From Thermodesulfobacteriaceae bacterium (GTDB taxonomy: Bacteria; Desulfobacterota; Thermodesulfobacteria; Thermodesulfobacteriales; Thermodesulfatatoraceae), in NCBI GenBank assembly GCA_015494065.1, contig WGCA01000015.1, forward strand, positions 1 through 42,824: 42,824 nucleotides of DNA, in the 5' to 3' direction. The notes under the pieces were generated by a model that was not told the origin of the DNA, did not search any database, and saw nothing but the letters and a program-made list of their open reading frames with translations. The translations under genes were made by a program, and so were the position numbers. Shown here piece by piece: positions 9,592 through 18,109 of this stretch; positions within the stretch are counted from its first letter, which is position 1; each line of letters opens with the position of its first letter.

Positions 9592-11608
9592 GAGACGGAA
9601 GAAAAATACCATACTAACCCACTTCCACCTCACGGTCTTTTTCTTTCTGGCCGCCGCGGTGGCCCTGGGGCTTATCTTTCTCGGAGTTTACGCCTATCTC
9701 TCCCTGGGGCTTCCTGACATTTCCAAGCTCATCAATTATGAACCCCCGGCCGCTACGGAGGTCCTGGACCGTCACGGAGAAACCCTGGCTTACTGGTACA
9801 AAGAGAGGCGTTTTCCCGTCCCCATCTCCCAGATCCCGCCACACCTCATCCAGGCTTTCGTTTCTGCAGAAGACGCCCGGTTCTATGAGCACAAGGGGCT
9901 TGACTTTTGGGGTATTTTACGCGCCGCTTTAAAGGACATAAAAGCCCGCCGCATCGTCCAGGGGGGCAGCACCATAACCCAGCAGGTAGCCCGTTCCCTC
10001 CTCCTTTCCCGGGAAAGGAGTTTTGTCCGCAAGCTCAAGGAGGCGATTCTGGCCTGGGAAATAGACTCAGCCTTGACCAAAGACGAAATCCTGACCATTT
10101 ACCTGAACCACATTTATCTCGGGGCCGGCGCCTATGGGGTGGAGGCGGCCGCCCGGACCTATTTCAACAAACACGTGTGGGAACTGAACCTTCCGGAGGC
10201 GGCCCTCATCGCTGGCTTGACCCCGGCCCCCAGCCGTTACAACCCCTTCCGGCATCCTGAGCTGGCCCTCAAACGCCGCGCCTACGTACTGCGTCGTATG
10301 GCAGAGGAGGGGTATATCAGCTGGGAAGAGGCCCAAGAGGCCGCCCGCAGCCCCCTCAAACTCAACCCAGGAGACTTTTCTCCCCGTCCTGAAGCCCTTT
10401 ATTTCCTGGAAGAACTCAAAAAATTGCTCGAAAAACGTTTCGGGCTGGCCCTTTACACCGGAGGTTATACCATATACACCACCCTTGACCTTACCTGGCA
10501 GGAAGAGGCGCAAAGGGCCCTCAACGAACAGGTCGTCCAGATTGCTAAAAGGCATCATGCCCGCGAAATCCCGCAGGCCGCGGTGGTCTGTCTGGAAAAC
10601 CGTACCGGAGCGGTACGTGTCCTGTTAGGTGGCCGCGATTTTAAGACTAGCCAGTTCAACCGAGCCGTCCAGGCCCGTCGTCAGCCAGGCTCTGCCCTCA
10701 AACCCCTTATCTGGGCCTTGACCCTGGAAAAGGACCTCGCCACCGTGGCCAGTGAAGTGGTTGACGAGCCCGTGGTCCTTCCCGGGGCCAAGCCCTTTAC
10801 TTATTGGCAACCCCGTAATTTTGATAAGGATTATCTGGGCCCCATCAGTTTACGGACGGCCTTGGTGCATTCCCGCAATACCGTGGCTGTCAAGCTTGCC
10901 TGGGCGGTAGGCCTTCCAGACCTTTTGACCTTCTGCACCGAGATGGGTATTAAAAGCCCCCTGGCTCCCAATTATTCGGTGGCCCTGGGGAGCTCGGGTC
11001 TCTCTCTCCTTGAACTCACCAGGGCCTATACGGTCTTTGCCAACCGGGGTCTCTTTCAGAAGGAATCTTACGTGGAAAGTATCTTTGACCGCCACGGCAA
11101 TCCCGTCTCTCTTGACTTTGGGGTAGAAAAACCTGTCCTCTCCCCGGAGACAGCCTACCAGATGGTCTTCTTGTTGAAAGAAGTGGTCCGTACCGGTACC
11201 GGCCGTTGCGCCAAGGCCTTAAAGGTTCCCGCTGGCGGAAAAACCGGTACCACGGATAATTACCATGACGCCTGGTTTATCGGTTTTACCAAAGAAGTGA
11301 CCTGTGGGGTCTGGGTGGGGTACGATAATTTAAAGAGTCTGGGGCACCTGGAGACCGGAGGGCGAGCCGCTTGTCCCCTTTGGCTCAAGGTAATGCTTAG
11401 CCGTCCGGAAGATTATAGCGGCGGAGACTTTGAACCTCCCCCGGATATTACCTTCGTCAGGGTAAAAGACTATGATCCCCTTCGGGGAGAGGAAGCCTTG
11501 TGGTTGCCCTTTGAGGAAAAAAACGTACCCGCCTTGAAAAACAAACTGCCACACAGCCGCTGGCCTAAATTTTTAAGAGAGCTTCTAAGGCCTCGGGGCT
11601 TTTGGTAG
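9584..11608 (+). CDS. Class A penicillin-binding protein 1A (transglycosylase/transpeptidase)
   Basis: A 674-aa bifunctional peptidoglycan synthase. A signal-anchor helix lies near residues 15-40. The GT51 glycosyltransferase domain follows, with the catalytic Glu in EDARFYEHKG, GGSTITQQVARSL and IYLNHIYLG. The transpeptidase domain has the SxxK serine in QPGSALKPLIW, SRN in HSRNTVAVK and KTG in GGKTGTTDNYHDAWFIG. All key residues are present. It catalyses glycan polymerisation and cross-linking on the outer face of the inner membrane. Its 3' end overlaps the convergent CBS gene by 44 bp. Possible activators (a binding-protein-like LpoA analogue and CpoB) are at 27497-29417. Confidence 0.93.
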   Translation: MPKRRKKNTILTHFHLTVFFFLAAAVALGLIFLGVYAYLSLGLPDISKLINYEPPAATEVLDRHGETLAYWYKERRFPVPISQIPPHLIQAFVSAEDARFYEHKGLDFWGILRAALKDIKARRIVQGGSTITQQVARSLLLSRERSFVRKLKEAILAWEIDSALTKDEILTIYLNHIYLGAGAYGVEAAARTYFNKHVWELNLPEAALIAGLTPAPSRYNPFRHPELALKRRAYVLRRMAEEGYISWEEAQEAARSPLKLNPGDFSPRPEALYFLEELKKLLEKRFGLALYTGGYTIYTTLDLTWQEEAQRALNEQVVQIAKRHHAREIPQAAVVCLENRTGAVRVLLGGRDFKTSQFNRAVQARRQPGSALKPLIWALTLEKDLATVASEVVDEPVVLPGAKPFTYWQPRNFDKDYLGPISLRTALVHSRNTVAVKLAWAVGLPDLLTFCTEMGIKSPLAPNYSVALGSSGLSLLELTRAYTVFANRGLFQKESYVESIFDRHGNPVSLDFGVEKPVLSPETAYQMVFLLKEVVRTGTGRCAKALKVPAGGKTGTTDNYHDAWFIGFTKEVTCGVWVGYDNLKSLGHLETGGRAACPLWLKVMLSRPEDYSGGDFEPPPDITFVRVKDYDPLRGEEALWLPFEEKNVPALKNKLPHSRWPKFLRELLRPRGFW

Positions 11609-12290
11609 TTTCTCCCTTGCGCGGGATCTGGGAAAGGTCATCTTTGACCCAGTAAAGAAGATTAAACTTCTGTTTGAGCTCGTTTATCAATTCTTTAAAT
11701 TTTTCCTCAGGCATGTCTGCCAGGCGTACGTATACCCTTCTCTTTTCCGGCTCCATCCCTTCGTAAGAGGTCAGGACACTGATAATGCGCCCGCCTTTTT
11801 CCCGAACCTCTTTGACCAATTCCGAGATCGTTCCCGGCTGGGTGCCCATCTCAAAGGCCATCTGCCAGGGGCCGTAATAAATGCCGGTGATGTTGATCAA
11901 GACCTTGAAGATGTCAGTTTGGGTGATGATGCCCACCACGTGGTTTTCGTCATCCACCACGGGCAGTCCGGAGATGCGATTCTCAAGCATGATCACCGCG
12001 GCGTACTCCACCGTTTCGTCCGGATGGATGGCGATGGGATTCGGGGTCATAATGTCTTTCAACTTGATCTCAGAAAGGAGGTAGTAGAGTTCGTGCACGT
12101 CAAGGGCCGTGGCCTTAGACGGTGTGGCTTCACGTACGTCCCGATCGGTCACAATGCCTACGAGCTTTCCGTCCCGAACCACGGGAATACGACGCATTCC
12201 GTGCTCTTTCATCACCTGGACGGCTTTCATGATGGAGGCGTTTTCATCAAGCACTATAGGGTCTTCCGTCATCCATTCTTTAACCAGCAT
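11565..12290 (-). CDS. CBS-domain pair plus ACT-like domain (AcuB-type) protein
   Basis: A 241-aa cytosolic regulatory protein. CBS1 covers about residues 6-60 (VKEWMTEDPIVLDENAS, GIVTDRDVREATP) and CBS2 about 78-134 (LKDIMTPNPIAIHPDETVEY, GIITQTDIFKVLINITG). The remainder (GTISELVKEVREKGGRIISV) looks like an ACT domain. Such proteins sense adenine nucleotides or amino acids; the Bacillus AcuB name comes from acetoin utilisation, but nothing here indicates acetoin. The ATG has AAAGGGGG about 6 nt upstream. No partner gene is co-transcribed, so its target is unknown. Confidence 0.85.
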   Translation of the reverse strand: MLVKEWMTEDPIVLDENASIMKAVQVMKEHGMRRIPVVRDGKLVGIVTDRDVREATPSKATALDVHELYYLLSEIKLKDIMTPNPIAIHPDETVEYAAVIMLENRISGLPVVDDENHVVGIITQTDIFKVLINITGIYYGPWQMAFEMGTQPGTISELVKEVREKGGRIISVLTSYEGMEPEKRRVYVRLADMPEEKFKELINELKQKFNLLYWVKDDLSQIPRKGETTKSPEALEALLKI

Positions 12291-12376
12291 GGCAGCCCCC
12301 TTTGTTTTCTTAAGCCAAAATAATTTGGCCTTTTATACCATCATCGCTTCTCAGCGCCAATGAGTTAAGCAAATTT

Positions 12377-13120
12377 TTAAGCCTTTTTTAACCAGATAAG
12401 AAACTCTTTATTGCCTGCCGGGCCCAAAATGGGACTTTCGGTAACCCCAAGGACCTTTAGGCCCAATTCCTCCCGGGCAAAAGTCGAAATTTTGGCCAGT
12501 ACTTCCTGATGGAGTTTGGGGTCCCTTACCACCCCTCCTTTGCCCACTTTCTTGGGCCCAACTTCAAACTGGGGTTTTATGAGAGCCACTATTTCGCCGT
12601 CCGGCTTCAAGATATTCAGGGCCGCTGGCAAAATTTTGGTAAGGGAGATAAAACTCACGTCAATAGTGACCAAATCAACAGGTTCAGGCAGATCCTCCGG
12701 GCGCAAATAGCGGGCGTTTACCCCCTCCATCAAGACCACCCGGGGATCACGGCGCAATTTGTAATGTAACTGGCCTTTACCCACGTCGATGGCGTAGACC
12801 CTTTTGGCCCCGGCCTGGAGGAGACAGTCCGTAAACCCTCCCGTAGAAGCCCCTATATCGGCACAGGTCAGCCCCTCCACCTTTATACCAAACTCTTTGA
12901 GCGCGTGGGCCAACTTTAGGCCACCCCTGGAGACAAAAGGCAGCCCCTCCCCTCTAAGCTCGATCTTGGCCCCTTCCCGAACCTTGGTCCCTGCCTTTTC
13001 GACCCGTTGTCCATTTACGTATACCTGCCCGGCCATGATGAGAGCCCGAGCCTTTTCCCTGGTCTCGGCCAGCCCGCGGTCTACCAGGAGTTTGTCAAGG
13101 CGTTCTTTTTTAACGCTCAT
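12377..13120 (-). CDS. tlyA: TlyA-family rRNA (2'-O) methyltransferase
   Basis: A 247-aa protein with an N-terminal S4 RNA-binding domain (RLDKLLVDRGLAETREKARA, residues about 7-60). An FtsJ-type SAM methyltransferase domain follows, with motif I CADIGASTGGFTDCLLQ near 85-101 and VDLVTIDVSFISLTKILP near 148. The family methylates C1409 of 16S and C1920 of 23S rRNA; the old name 'hemolysin A' is misleading. The ATG follows the proS stop directly with no gap, and AAGGTGG sits inside the proS 3' end, so it is probably expressed from the proS transcript. Confidence 0.92.
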   Translation of the reverse strand: MSVKKERLDKLLVDRGLAETREKARALIMAGQVYVNGQRVEKAGTKVREGAKIELRGEGLPFVSRGGLKLAHALKEFGIKVEGLTCADIGASTGGFTDCLLQAGAKRVYAIDVGKGQLHYKLRRDPRVVLMEGVNARYLRPEDLPEPVDLVTIDVSFISLTKILPAALNILKPDGEIVALIKPQFEVGPKKVGKGGVVRDPKLHQEVLAKISTFAREELGLKVLGVTESPILGPAGNKEFLIWLKKA

Positions 13121-14830
13121 TTAAGTTTGCGAGGCCACCTTCTCTTTGAGAAAGTTTACGGCCTCCTCTGGGCTTAAAAGCTGAAGCCCTTCCCCGGCGC
13201 GGGGTTTGACCTCAACCTTGCCGGTCTCTTTGAACTTTTTGCCCACCACCACCTTGTAGGGAAGGCCGATAAGGTCCGCGTCTTTAAACTTAACCCCCGG
13301 CCTTTCGTCCCGTTCATCCCAAAGGACTTCCACACCAGCCTGCGTGAGTCCCTGGTAAAGGGCTTCGGAGGCGCGCATGAGTTCGTCATCTTGAGGACCC
13401 AGGGTGAGTAAGGCTACGTGAAACGGGGCCAGGCTCAGAGGCCAGATAATCCCCTGGGCGTCGTGGTTCTGCTCGATGGCCGCCGCCACGGTGCGGGAGA
13501 CGCCTATGCCGTAACACCCCATGACCAAGGGGCGTTCTTTTCCTTCCCGGTCCAAAAAGGTAGCCCCCATGGCGGCGCTATATTTGGTGCCAAGCTTGAA
13601 GATATGGCCTACTTCGATCCCTCTGGTTAGGGTAAGAGGCTTGCCGCACCGGGGGCAGAGATCCCCTTCGGTCACGTTTCTTAAATCGTAAAAGGCCTCT
13701 GCCTTAAAATCGCGCGAAAAATTCGCGTTTACGTAGTGGGCGTCTTTTTCGTTGGCCCCTACCACGAAGTTTTTGAGACCCTCAAGTGCCCTGTCGGCGA
13801 TGATAGTGACCCGAGAGAGCCCGATCGGGCCGGCAAAACCTACCGGGGCCCCGGTTAACTTTTCCACCTCTTCAGGTCCCGCCATTTCTACCCTTTCGGC
13901 CCCTAACGCCCGGCGGAGCTTCACTTCGTTAAGCTCGTGGTCTCCCCTGATGAGGACCGCGTAAGGTTTGCCGTCAACAAGATAGATGAGGGTCTTGACC
14001 AATTTGGCAAGAGGCACCCCCAAAAAGGCCGCGACCTCTTCTGCCCTTTTTACCCCGGGGGTTGATACTTTTTGTAAAGGCTTTTCCTTTTCTTCAGGAT
14101 AGCTGAAACGGCGTGTTGCTTCGGCCATTTCTAAATTGGCAGCGTAACCGCAGGAGGGGCAGGAAGCGATCACGTCTTCTCCGGTCTCTGCCAGCACCAT
14201 AAATTCGTGGGAGACGTCCCCACCGATGGCCCCGGTGTCCGCAAGCACCGCCCGAAAACGCAAACCGCAACGGTTAAAGATCTTTTCGTAAGCCTCGTAC
14301 ATGAGCTCGTAGCTCCGGTTAAGGCCCTCCTCGTCGGCGTCAAAACTGTAGGCGTCTTTCATGATGAATTCCCGGCCACGCATGAGTCCGAAGCGGGGGC
14401 GAATTTCGTCACGAAATTTGGTGGCAATTTGATAAAGGATGAGGGGTAGATCCCGGTAAGAGCGGACTTCCTTGCGTACCAGGTCCGTAATTACCTCTTC
14501 GTGGGTGGGGCCTAGACAAAAGTCATGGTCCTTCCGGTCCTTGAAGCGCAGCAATTCTTTGCCGAATTTGTCCCAGCGGCCTGTCTCCTGCCAAAGTTCA
14601 GCAGGCTGCACCAAGGGCAGCAAGACCTCCAGGGCCCCGGCCTTATCCATCTCTTCCCGGACGATGCGCTCCACTTTACGCAGGACCCGCAGCCCCAGGG
14701 GGAGAAAACTATAGATCCCCGAGGCCAGACGCCTGATCATCCCGGCCCGCAACATCAATTTATGGCTGATCACTTCGGCCTCTGCCGGGTCCTCCCGAAG
14801 AGTAGGTAGAAAATAGCGACTGAGCCGCAT
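13121..14830 (-). CDS. proS: Prolyl-tRNA synthetase, bacterial type
   Basis: ProS charges tRNA-Pro. The 569-aa length and the YbaK-like editing insertion ([20 protein letters not shown] onward, residues ~255-370) mark the bacterial ProS type. Class II motifs are visible: [19 protein letters not shown] and [20 protein letters not shown] (motif 2 region), [20 protein letters not shown], and a late [17 protein letters not shown] (motif 3). The anticodon-binding domain is at the end (VALLTLG ... [18 protein letters not shown]). It is followed without a gap by tlyA. Confidence 0.97.
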   Translation of the reverse strand: MRLSRYFLPTLREDPAEAEVISHKLMLRAGMIRRLASGIYSFLPLGLRVLRKVERIVREEMDKAGALEVLLPLVQPAELWQETGRWDKFGKELLRFKDRKDHDFCLGPTHEEVITDLVRKEVRSYRDLPLILYQIATKFRDEIRPRFGLMRGREFIMKDAYSFDADEEGLNRSYELMYEAYEKIFNRCGLRFRAVLADTGAIGGDVSHEFMVLAETGEDVIASCPSCGYAANLEMAEATRRFSYPEEKEKPLQKVSTPGVKRAEEVAAFLGVPLAKLVKTLIYLVDGKPYAVLIRGDHELNEVKLRRALGAERVEMAGPEEVEKLTGAPVGFAGPIGLSRVTIIADRALEGLKNFVVGANEKDAHYVNANFSRDFKAEAFYDLRNVTEGDLCPRCGKPLTLTRGIEVGHIFKLGTKYSAAMGATFLDREGKERPLVMGCYGIGVSRTVAAAIEQNHDAQGIIWPLSLAPFHVALLTLGPQDDELMRASEALYQGLTQAGVEVLWDERDERPGVKFKDADLIGLPYKVVVGKKFKETGKVEVKPRAGEGLQLLSPEEAVNFLKEKVASQT

Positions 14831-14968
14831 AGACGCCTCCTCAAGTGGTTTCGTCTAAATCTAACAGTCCCTTCACAAATTTCACTTTAAATCAGCTTTC
14901 CAGACATGGCCCTAAAAATCCGAAAAGGACTGGCCAGGGGACCCGTTAGCTGCTAAGAATGTAAAGGC

Positions 14969-15733
14969 ATGAAGGTGGCGGTTTGTGGCAAAGGCGGTGT
15001 GGGCAAATCCACCATTGCGGCCCTGCTCTGCAACGCGCTTATAAACCGAGGTTATCAGGTCCTGGCCATTGATGCGGATCCCAGCCCCCATTTGGCGAGA
15101 CTTCTGGGGTTCAAAGAGGCGGACCAGGTCGTTCCCATCGCCGAAATGAAAGAGCTTCTAACAGCCCGGGCCGAAAAAGACGGCCCCTTTTATTCTCTCA
15201 ACCCTAAGGTTGACGACTTACCCGAAAAATTCATGCTTCGTAAAGACGGCCTCAAACTTATGGTATTGGGGGCGGTGCGTGAGGCAGGCGGGGGTTGCGC
15301 CTGCCCGGAACAGACGGTACTCCGGCGCCTCCTTTCGCTTCTTTTGCTCCAGAGCAAGGAGGCGGTGGTGGTCGACATGGAGGCCGGGGTGGAGCATTTC
15401 GGGCGGGCGACTATTTCAGCCATTGACGCCGTACTCATCGTCGTCCAGCCTTACCGGGGTAGCATCGAGACCACCAAACAGATTGAAAAAATGGCTCGGG
15501 ACTTAAAGGTCAAAAACACTTTTTTCGTGGGCAATAACGTAGTCTCTCCGGAGGACGAAAAATTCCTGGAAGAACAACTTCAAAAACCGCTCTTGGTGGC
15601 CTTTCCCCGAGACGAGGAACTAGCCCGCCTTGAAAGACAGGGGCTTCCCCTAAGCGAGACCCGGGGGCCTGCTTACCACACGGCGGAACTTCTGGCTGAA
15701 AAGTTGGAAAAAGCTTTAAGCCATGGAACTTAA
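14969..15733 (+). CDS. CooC-type MinD/ParA-family ATPase (CO dehydrogenase nickel insertion)
   Basis: A 254-aa P-loop ATPase beginning MKVAVCGKGGVGKST, with the deviant Walker A of the MinD/CooC class and IDADPSP near residue 34. A CxC pair (Cys110 and Cys112 in EAGGGCACPEQ) is at the place where CooC dimers bind nickel. CooC loads Ni into the C-cluster of carbon monoxide dehydrogenase, so a CODH/acetyl-CoA synthase is expected elsewhere in the genome. The gene overlaps folE2 by 11 bp, which links it by expression to folate synthesis. A paralogue for another nickel enzyme is possible. Confidence 0.82.
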   Translation: MKVAVCGKGGVGKSTIAALLCNALINRGYQVLAIDADPSPHLARLLGFKEADQVVPIAEMKELLTARAEKDGPFYSLNPKVDDLPEKFMLRKDGLKLMVLGAVREAGGGCACPEQTVLRRLLSLLLLQSKEAVVVDMEAGVEHFGRATISAIDAVLIVVQPYRGSIETTKQIEKMARDLKVKNTFFVGNNVVSPEDEKFLEEQLQKPLLVAFPRDEELARLERQGLPLSETRGPAYHTAELLAEKLEKALSHGT

Positions 15734-16502
15734 AGACATCCAGAGTCTGCCTGACCACCGCCATATCGAAATTGATAAGGTAGGGATAAAGGGTATCCGC
15801 TATCCGGTCTCTGTGCTTGATCGGCGCAAAGGGGTGCAGCATACCGTGGCGGTCATCAACATGTACGTTGATCTTCCTCACCATTTTAAGGGCACCCATA
15901 TGAGCCGGTTTGTGGAAATCTTAAACGAGTACCGGCACGAAATTCATATCAAGAAGATTCCCCGCATCCTTCAGGAAATGCGCACCCGTCTTTGCGCCAA
16001 AGTGGCCCATCTGGAAATAGATTTTCCCTTTTTTTTGGAGAAAGAGGCCCCGGTCTCCAAAGCCCTGGCCCTTATGGAGTACGGCTGTAAAATTGTCGGC
16101 TCCCTGGGGGAAGATTTCAAAGACCTGGTCCTTGAGGTGCGCGTCCCGGTGATGACGGTCTGCCCCTGCTCCAAAGAAATATCCGCGCGCGGGGCCCACA
16201 ATCAGCGGGGATTAGTGAGGGTCCGGGTACGTTTTAGGCGATTTGTCTGGATAGAAGAGTTGATCGAAATAGTGGAAAAATGTAGCTCCTCTCCGGTTTA
16301 TCCCTTACTCAAAAGGCCGGACGAAAAATTCGTAACCGAATACGCCTATGATCATCCCATGTTTGTAGAGGACGTGGTGCGCGAGGTCTGCCGACACTTA
16401 TTGGAACATCCGGCCATAACCTGGTTTGCGGTAGAGGCAGAAAACTTTGAATCTATTCACGCCCACAACGCTTACGCTTACATTGAACGGAAAAAAGATT
16501 AA
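15723..16502 (+). CDS. folE2: GTP cyclohydrolase FolE2 (type IB)
   Basis: FolE2 makes dihydroneopterin triphosphate from GTP, the first step of folate synthesis, and is the metal-promiscuous alternative to FolE. The 259-aa protein shows GIRYPVSVLDR near 21, VDLPHHFKGTHMSRFVE, the catalytic-metal Cys in MTVCPCSKEISARGAHNQRG near residue 140-160, and VEAENFESIHAHNAYAY at the end. It is coupled to the cooC-like gene by overlap. folK lies at 17610-18098. Its stop abuts the stop of the convergent zinc-ribbon gene with no gap. Confidence 0.94.
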   Translation: MELKDIQSLPDHRHIEIDKVGIKGIRYPVSVLDRRKGVQHTVAVINMYVDLPHHFKGTHMSRFVEILNEYRHEIHIKKIPRILQEMRTRLCAKVAHLEIDFPFFLEKEAPVSKALALMEYGCKIVGSLGEDFKDLVLEVRVPVMTVCPCSKEISARGAHNQRGLVRVRVRFRRFVWIEELIEIVEKCSSSPVYPLLKRPDEKFVTEYAYDHPMFVEDVVREVCRHLLEHPAITWFAVEAENFESIHAHNAYAYIERKKD

Positions 16503-16715
16503 TTACGCCGTCTGTTGCTCCTCAATTTCTAACTCCATCTCAAAAAAGCTCTCCCCGCAATCGTAACACTTCACGTCTAGAGTGTTGTCTAACAAAGACA
16601 CGTATATTTCTTCACAACCACAGGCCGGGCAGGGACCCTGAATTTGTTCCGTTACTATATTTTTTATTTCTTCCTGTAGTTCTGCCGGAATATCAGGATC
16701 AAAGAATATTTTCAC
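16503..16715 (-). CDS. Small zinc-ribbon protein
   Basis: A 70-aa acidic protein from the GTG at 16715, chosen because GAGGAGGG lies 5 nt upstream; an ATG at 16760 would give 85 aa with a poor site. Two CxxC pairs (CPACGCEE and CYDCGESF), 23 residues apart, form a plausible zinc ribbon; the ends are helical and rich in Glu. I do not recognise a named family; such short ribbons often bind nucleic acid or partner proteins. Confidence 0.65.
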   Translation of the reverse strand: MKIFFDPDIPAELQEEIKNIVTEQIQGPCPACGCEEIYVSLLDNTLDVKCYDCGESFFEMELEIEEQQTA

Positions 16716-16767
16716 CGTTCCCTCCTCTTCAAAGCGCCTGCATCTTAACAATCGCTCCATATATTGT

Positions 16768-16789
16768 AAAGCTGAGTTGAGCTTTTTTT
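16768..16789 (+). terminator. Weak hairpin with T-run
   Basis: AAAGCT-N6-AGCTTT stem followed on the plus strand by TTTT (to 16789), just before the stop of the transglycosylase gene. It would stop plus-strand readthrough from folE2; in the minus direction the T tract is poor. Confidence 0.35.
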
Positions 16790-17417
16790 AAGGATTTTGG
16801 CTCAAAAATTTGTAATTTTTTTGGCCACGGTAACGACGATAAAAGCTCAAGACACGACGGACGTAAACCTTGGTCTCGGGATACGGGGGGATTCCGCCGT
16901 AGGTCCTTACCTTTTCGGGCCCTGCGTTATAGGCCGCCAGCGCCAAGGACAAGTCGCCGAACTCGTCCAAGAGGTCGCGCAAGTAAGCCGCCGCCGCCCG
17001 GAGGTTCTCCCGAGGGTCGAACACCTCCCGGACCTGATAGGCCGAAGCAGTCTCGGGCATGAGTTGCATAAGCCCCTGGGCCCCTTTGGGAGAGACCGCT
17101 TGCGGATCGAAATTTGACTCCACCTTGGCGACGGCTTTGAGTAAAGCCGGATCTATTCCATAAAGGGTCCCTATTTGGTGAAAAAGTTCATCGGCCACGG
17201 ACCCGGCCCGCTTTGAAGGCCCGAAAGAAAAGGCCTGGTGGTTGGTGGGGATATTGGTCAAACAGAGGGTGCCGTTTTGGTCGCGGTAATAGTAGAGTTC
17301 GGCCTTGGCTGAAAAGGCTATCCCCAAAATTAGCCCACAGAGGAGGCAGACTCCTTTTCGGCCAAAAATTTTTGCCGGCACTCTTCGCTGCAAAAGTAAT
17401 AAACCTTTCCTTTCCAA
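16788..17417 (-). CDS. Periplasmic lytic transglycosylase (SLT domain)
   Basis: Up to 209 aa. A hydrophobic export signal (VCLLCGLILGIAFSAKA, about residues 23-39) is followed by a DUF4124-like segment (AELYYYRDQNGTLCLTNIP). The SLT domain has the catalytic Glu in KAVAKVESNFDPQAVSPKGAQ-type sequence near 115, then GLMQLMPETA and LALAAYNAGPEKV. It cleaves the MurNAc-GlcNAc bond with anhydro product formation. The start is uncertain: ATG 17417 lies inside the upstream YHS gene (88-bp overlap), and a GTG at 17381 is an alternative. Confidence 0.88.
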   Translation of the reverse strand: MERKGLLLLQRRVPAKIFGRKGVCLLCGLILGIAFSAKAELYYYRDQNGTLCLTNIPTNHQAFSFGPSKRAGSVADELFHQIGTLYGIDPALLKAVAKVESNFDPQAVSPKGAQGLMQLMPETASAYQVREVFDPRENLRAAAAYLRDLLDEFGDLSLALAAYNAGPEKVRTYGGIPPYPETKVYVRRVLSFYRRYRGQKNYKFLSQNP

Positions 17418-17626
17418 ATGGCCGTATAAGCCGAGCGTTTAGCGCAATAGACCCCGCAGACCGGATCTTTTACCAATTTATCGGTGACCTGAGGGGGAGC
17501 ACTTGAAGAAGCCGGTTTTTTCTTGTGGTAAGAAGAGGCCTTAAGATCCCGCCAGAGGGAGCGGGCCGCCCAATAGATGACCAATAATAAGCCAAGGATC
17601 AGGATCAGCCTAAACACAAAGTTCAC
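17330..17626 (-). CDS. YHS-domain membrane-anchored protein (PP0621-like)
   Basis: A 98-aa protein with an N-terminal transmembrane helix (about residues 4-22). A C-terminal metal-binding segment LVKDPVCGVYCAKRSAYTA then YYFCSEECRQKF resembles the YHS domain, with four cysteines. YHS domains appear in heavy-metal and heme-linked proteins; the function of this short form is unknown. The start is GTG 17626, overlapping the 3' end of folK by 17 bp. Its own 3' end overlaps the transglycosylase by up to 88 bp. Confidence 0.75.
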   Translation of the reverse strand: MNFVFRLILILGLLLVIYWAARSLWRDLKASSYHKKKPASSSAPPQVTDKLVKDPVCGVYCAKRSAYTAIWKGKVYYFCSEECRQKFLAEKESASSVG

Positions 17627-18098
17627 CTACAACTCTTATTTCCTTTTTTTCTTCAGGTGAAAGGTCCGCCAAAAGGCTCACAAAACTTCTATTCAGCATA
17701 GGATGTTTTTCTTCAGGAATCAATTCCACCAGGGGAAAAAGCACAAAACCCCGCAAGTGAAGGCGTGGGTGCGGCAAAGTCAGGGATTTGTCTCTCAAGA
17801 CCAAATTGTCATAAAGGAGTAGATCTAGATCCAAGGTGCGGTCGCCAAGCCTTCCTATGCGGAGACGTCCGCAGGAAAGCTCAATTTGCCAGAGCCGGAA
17901 AAGGAGTGCCTGAGGCGAAAGGGCCGTTTTTACCTCGCACACCAGGTTATAGAAATAATTTTTAGATGCAAAACCCATCGGTGGGGTAAGATAAATTTTT
18001 GACCAGCGCCTAAGCGTAATCCCCGGGGTCTTTGCCAGCGCGCGCAGAGCCCGTACACAAAAAGCCCTGCGCTCCCCCAGATTCGAGCCTACCCCCAC
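17610..18098 (-). CDS. folK: 6-hydroxymethyl-dihydropterin pyrophosphokinase
   Basis: FolK transfers pyrophosphate from ATP to 6-hydroxymethyl-7,8-dihydropterin in folate synthesis. Diagnostic stretches are GVGSNLGER at the start, NLVCEVKTALSPQALLFRLW, and the signature RIGRLGDRTLDLDLLLYDNL with the Mg-binding Asp residues, then LPHPRLHLRGFVLFPL. The GTG at 18098 is the only usable start after the last in-frame stop. It leaves the protein about five residues short of the usual first strand and has no clear ribosome site. The ORF stays open upstream (LSRAFVGVGSN), so a rare start codon is possible. Confidence 0.88.
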   Translation of the reverse strand: MGVGSNLGERRAFCVRALRALAKTPGITLRRWSKIYLTPPMGFASKNYFYNLVCEVKTALSPQALLFRLWQIELSCGRLRIGRLGDRTLDLDLLLYDNLVLRDKSLTLPHPRLHLRGFVLFPLVELIPEEKHPMLNRSFVSLLADLSPEEKKEIRVVGELCV

Positions 18099-18109
18099 AA
18101 AGGCCCGGC

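Noticed and set aside
10067-10558. 163-codon minus-strand open frame inside the PBP gene
   Set aside because: Antisense shadow of the conserved PBP1A frame.
12314-12329. GCCAAA-N4-TTTGGC hairpin between the CBS gene and tlyA
   Set aside because: It lacks a convincing T-run on either strand, so I did not call a terminator.
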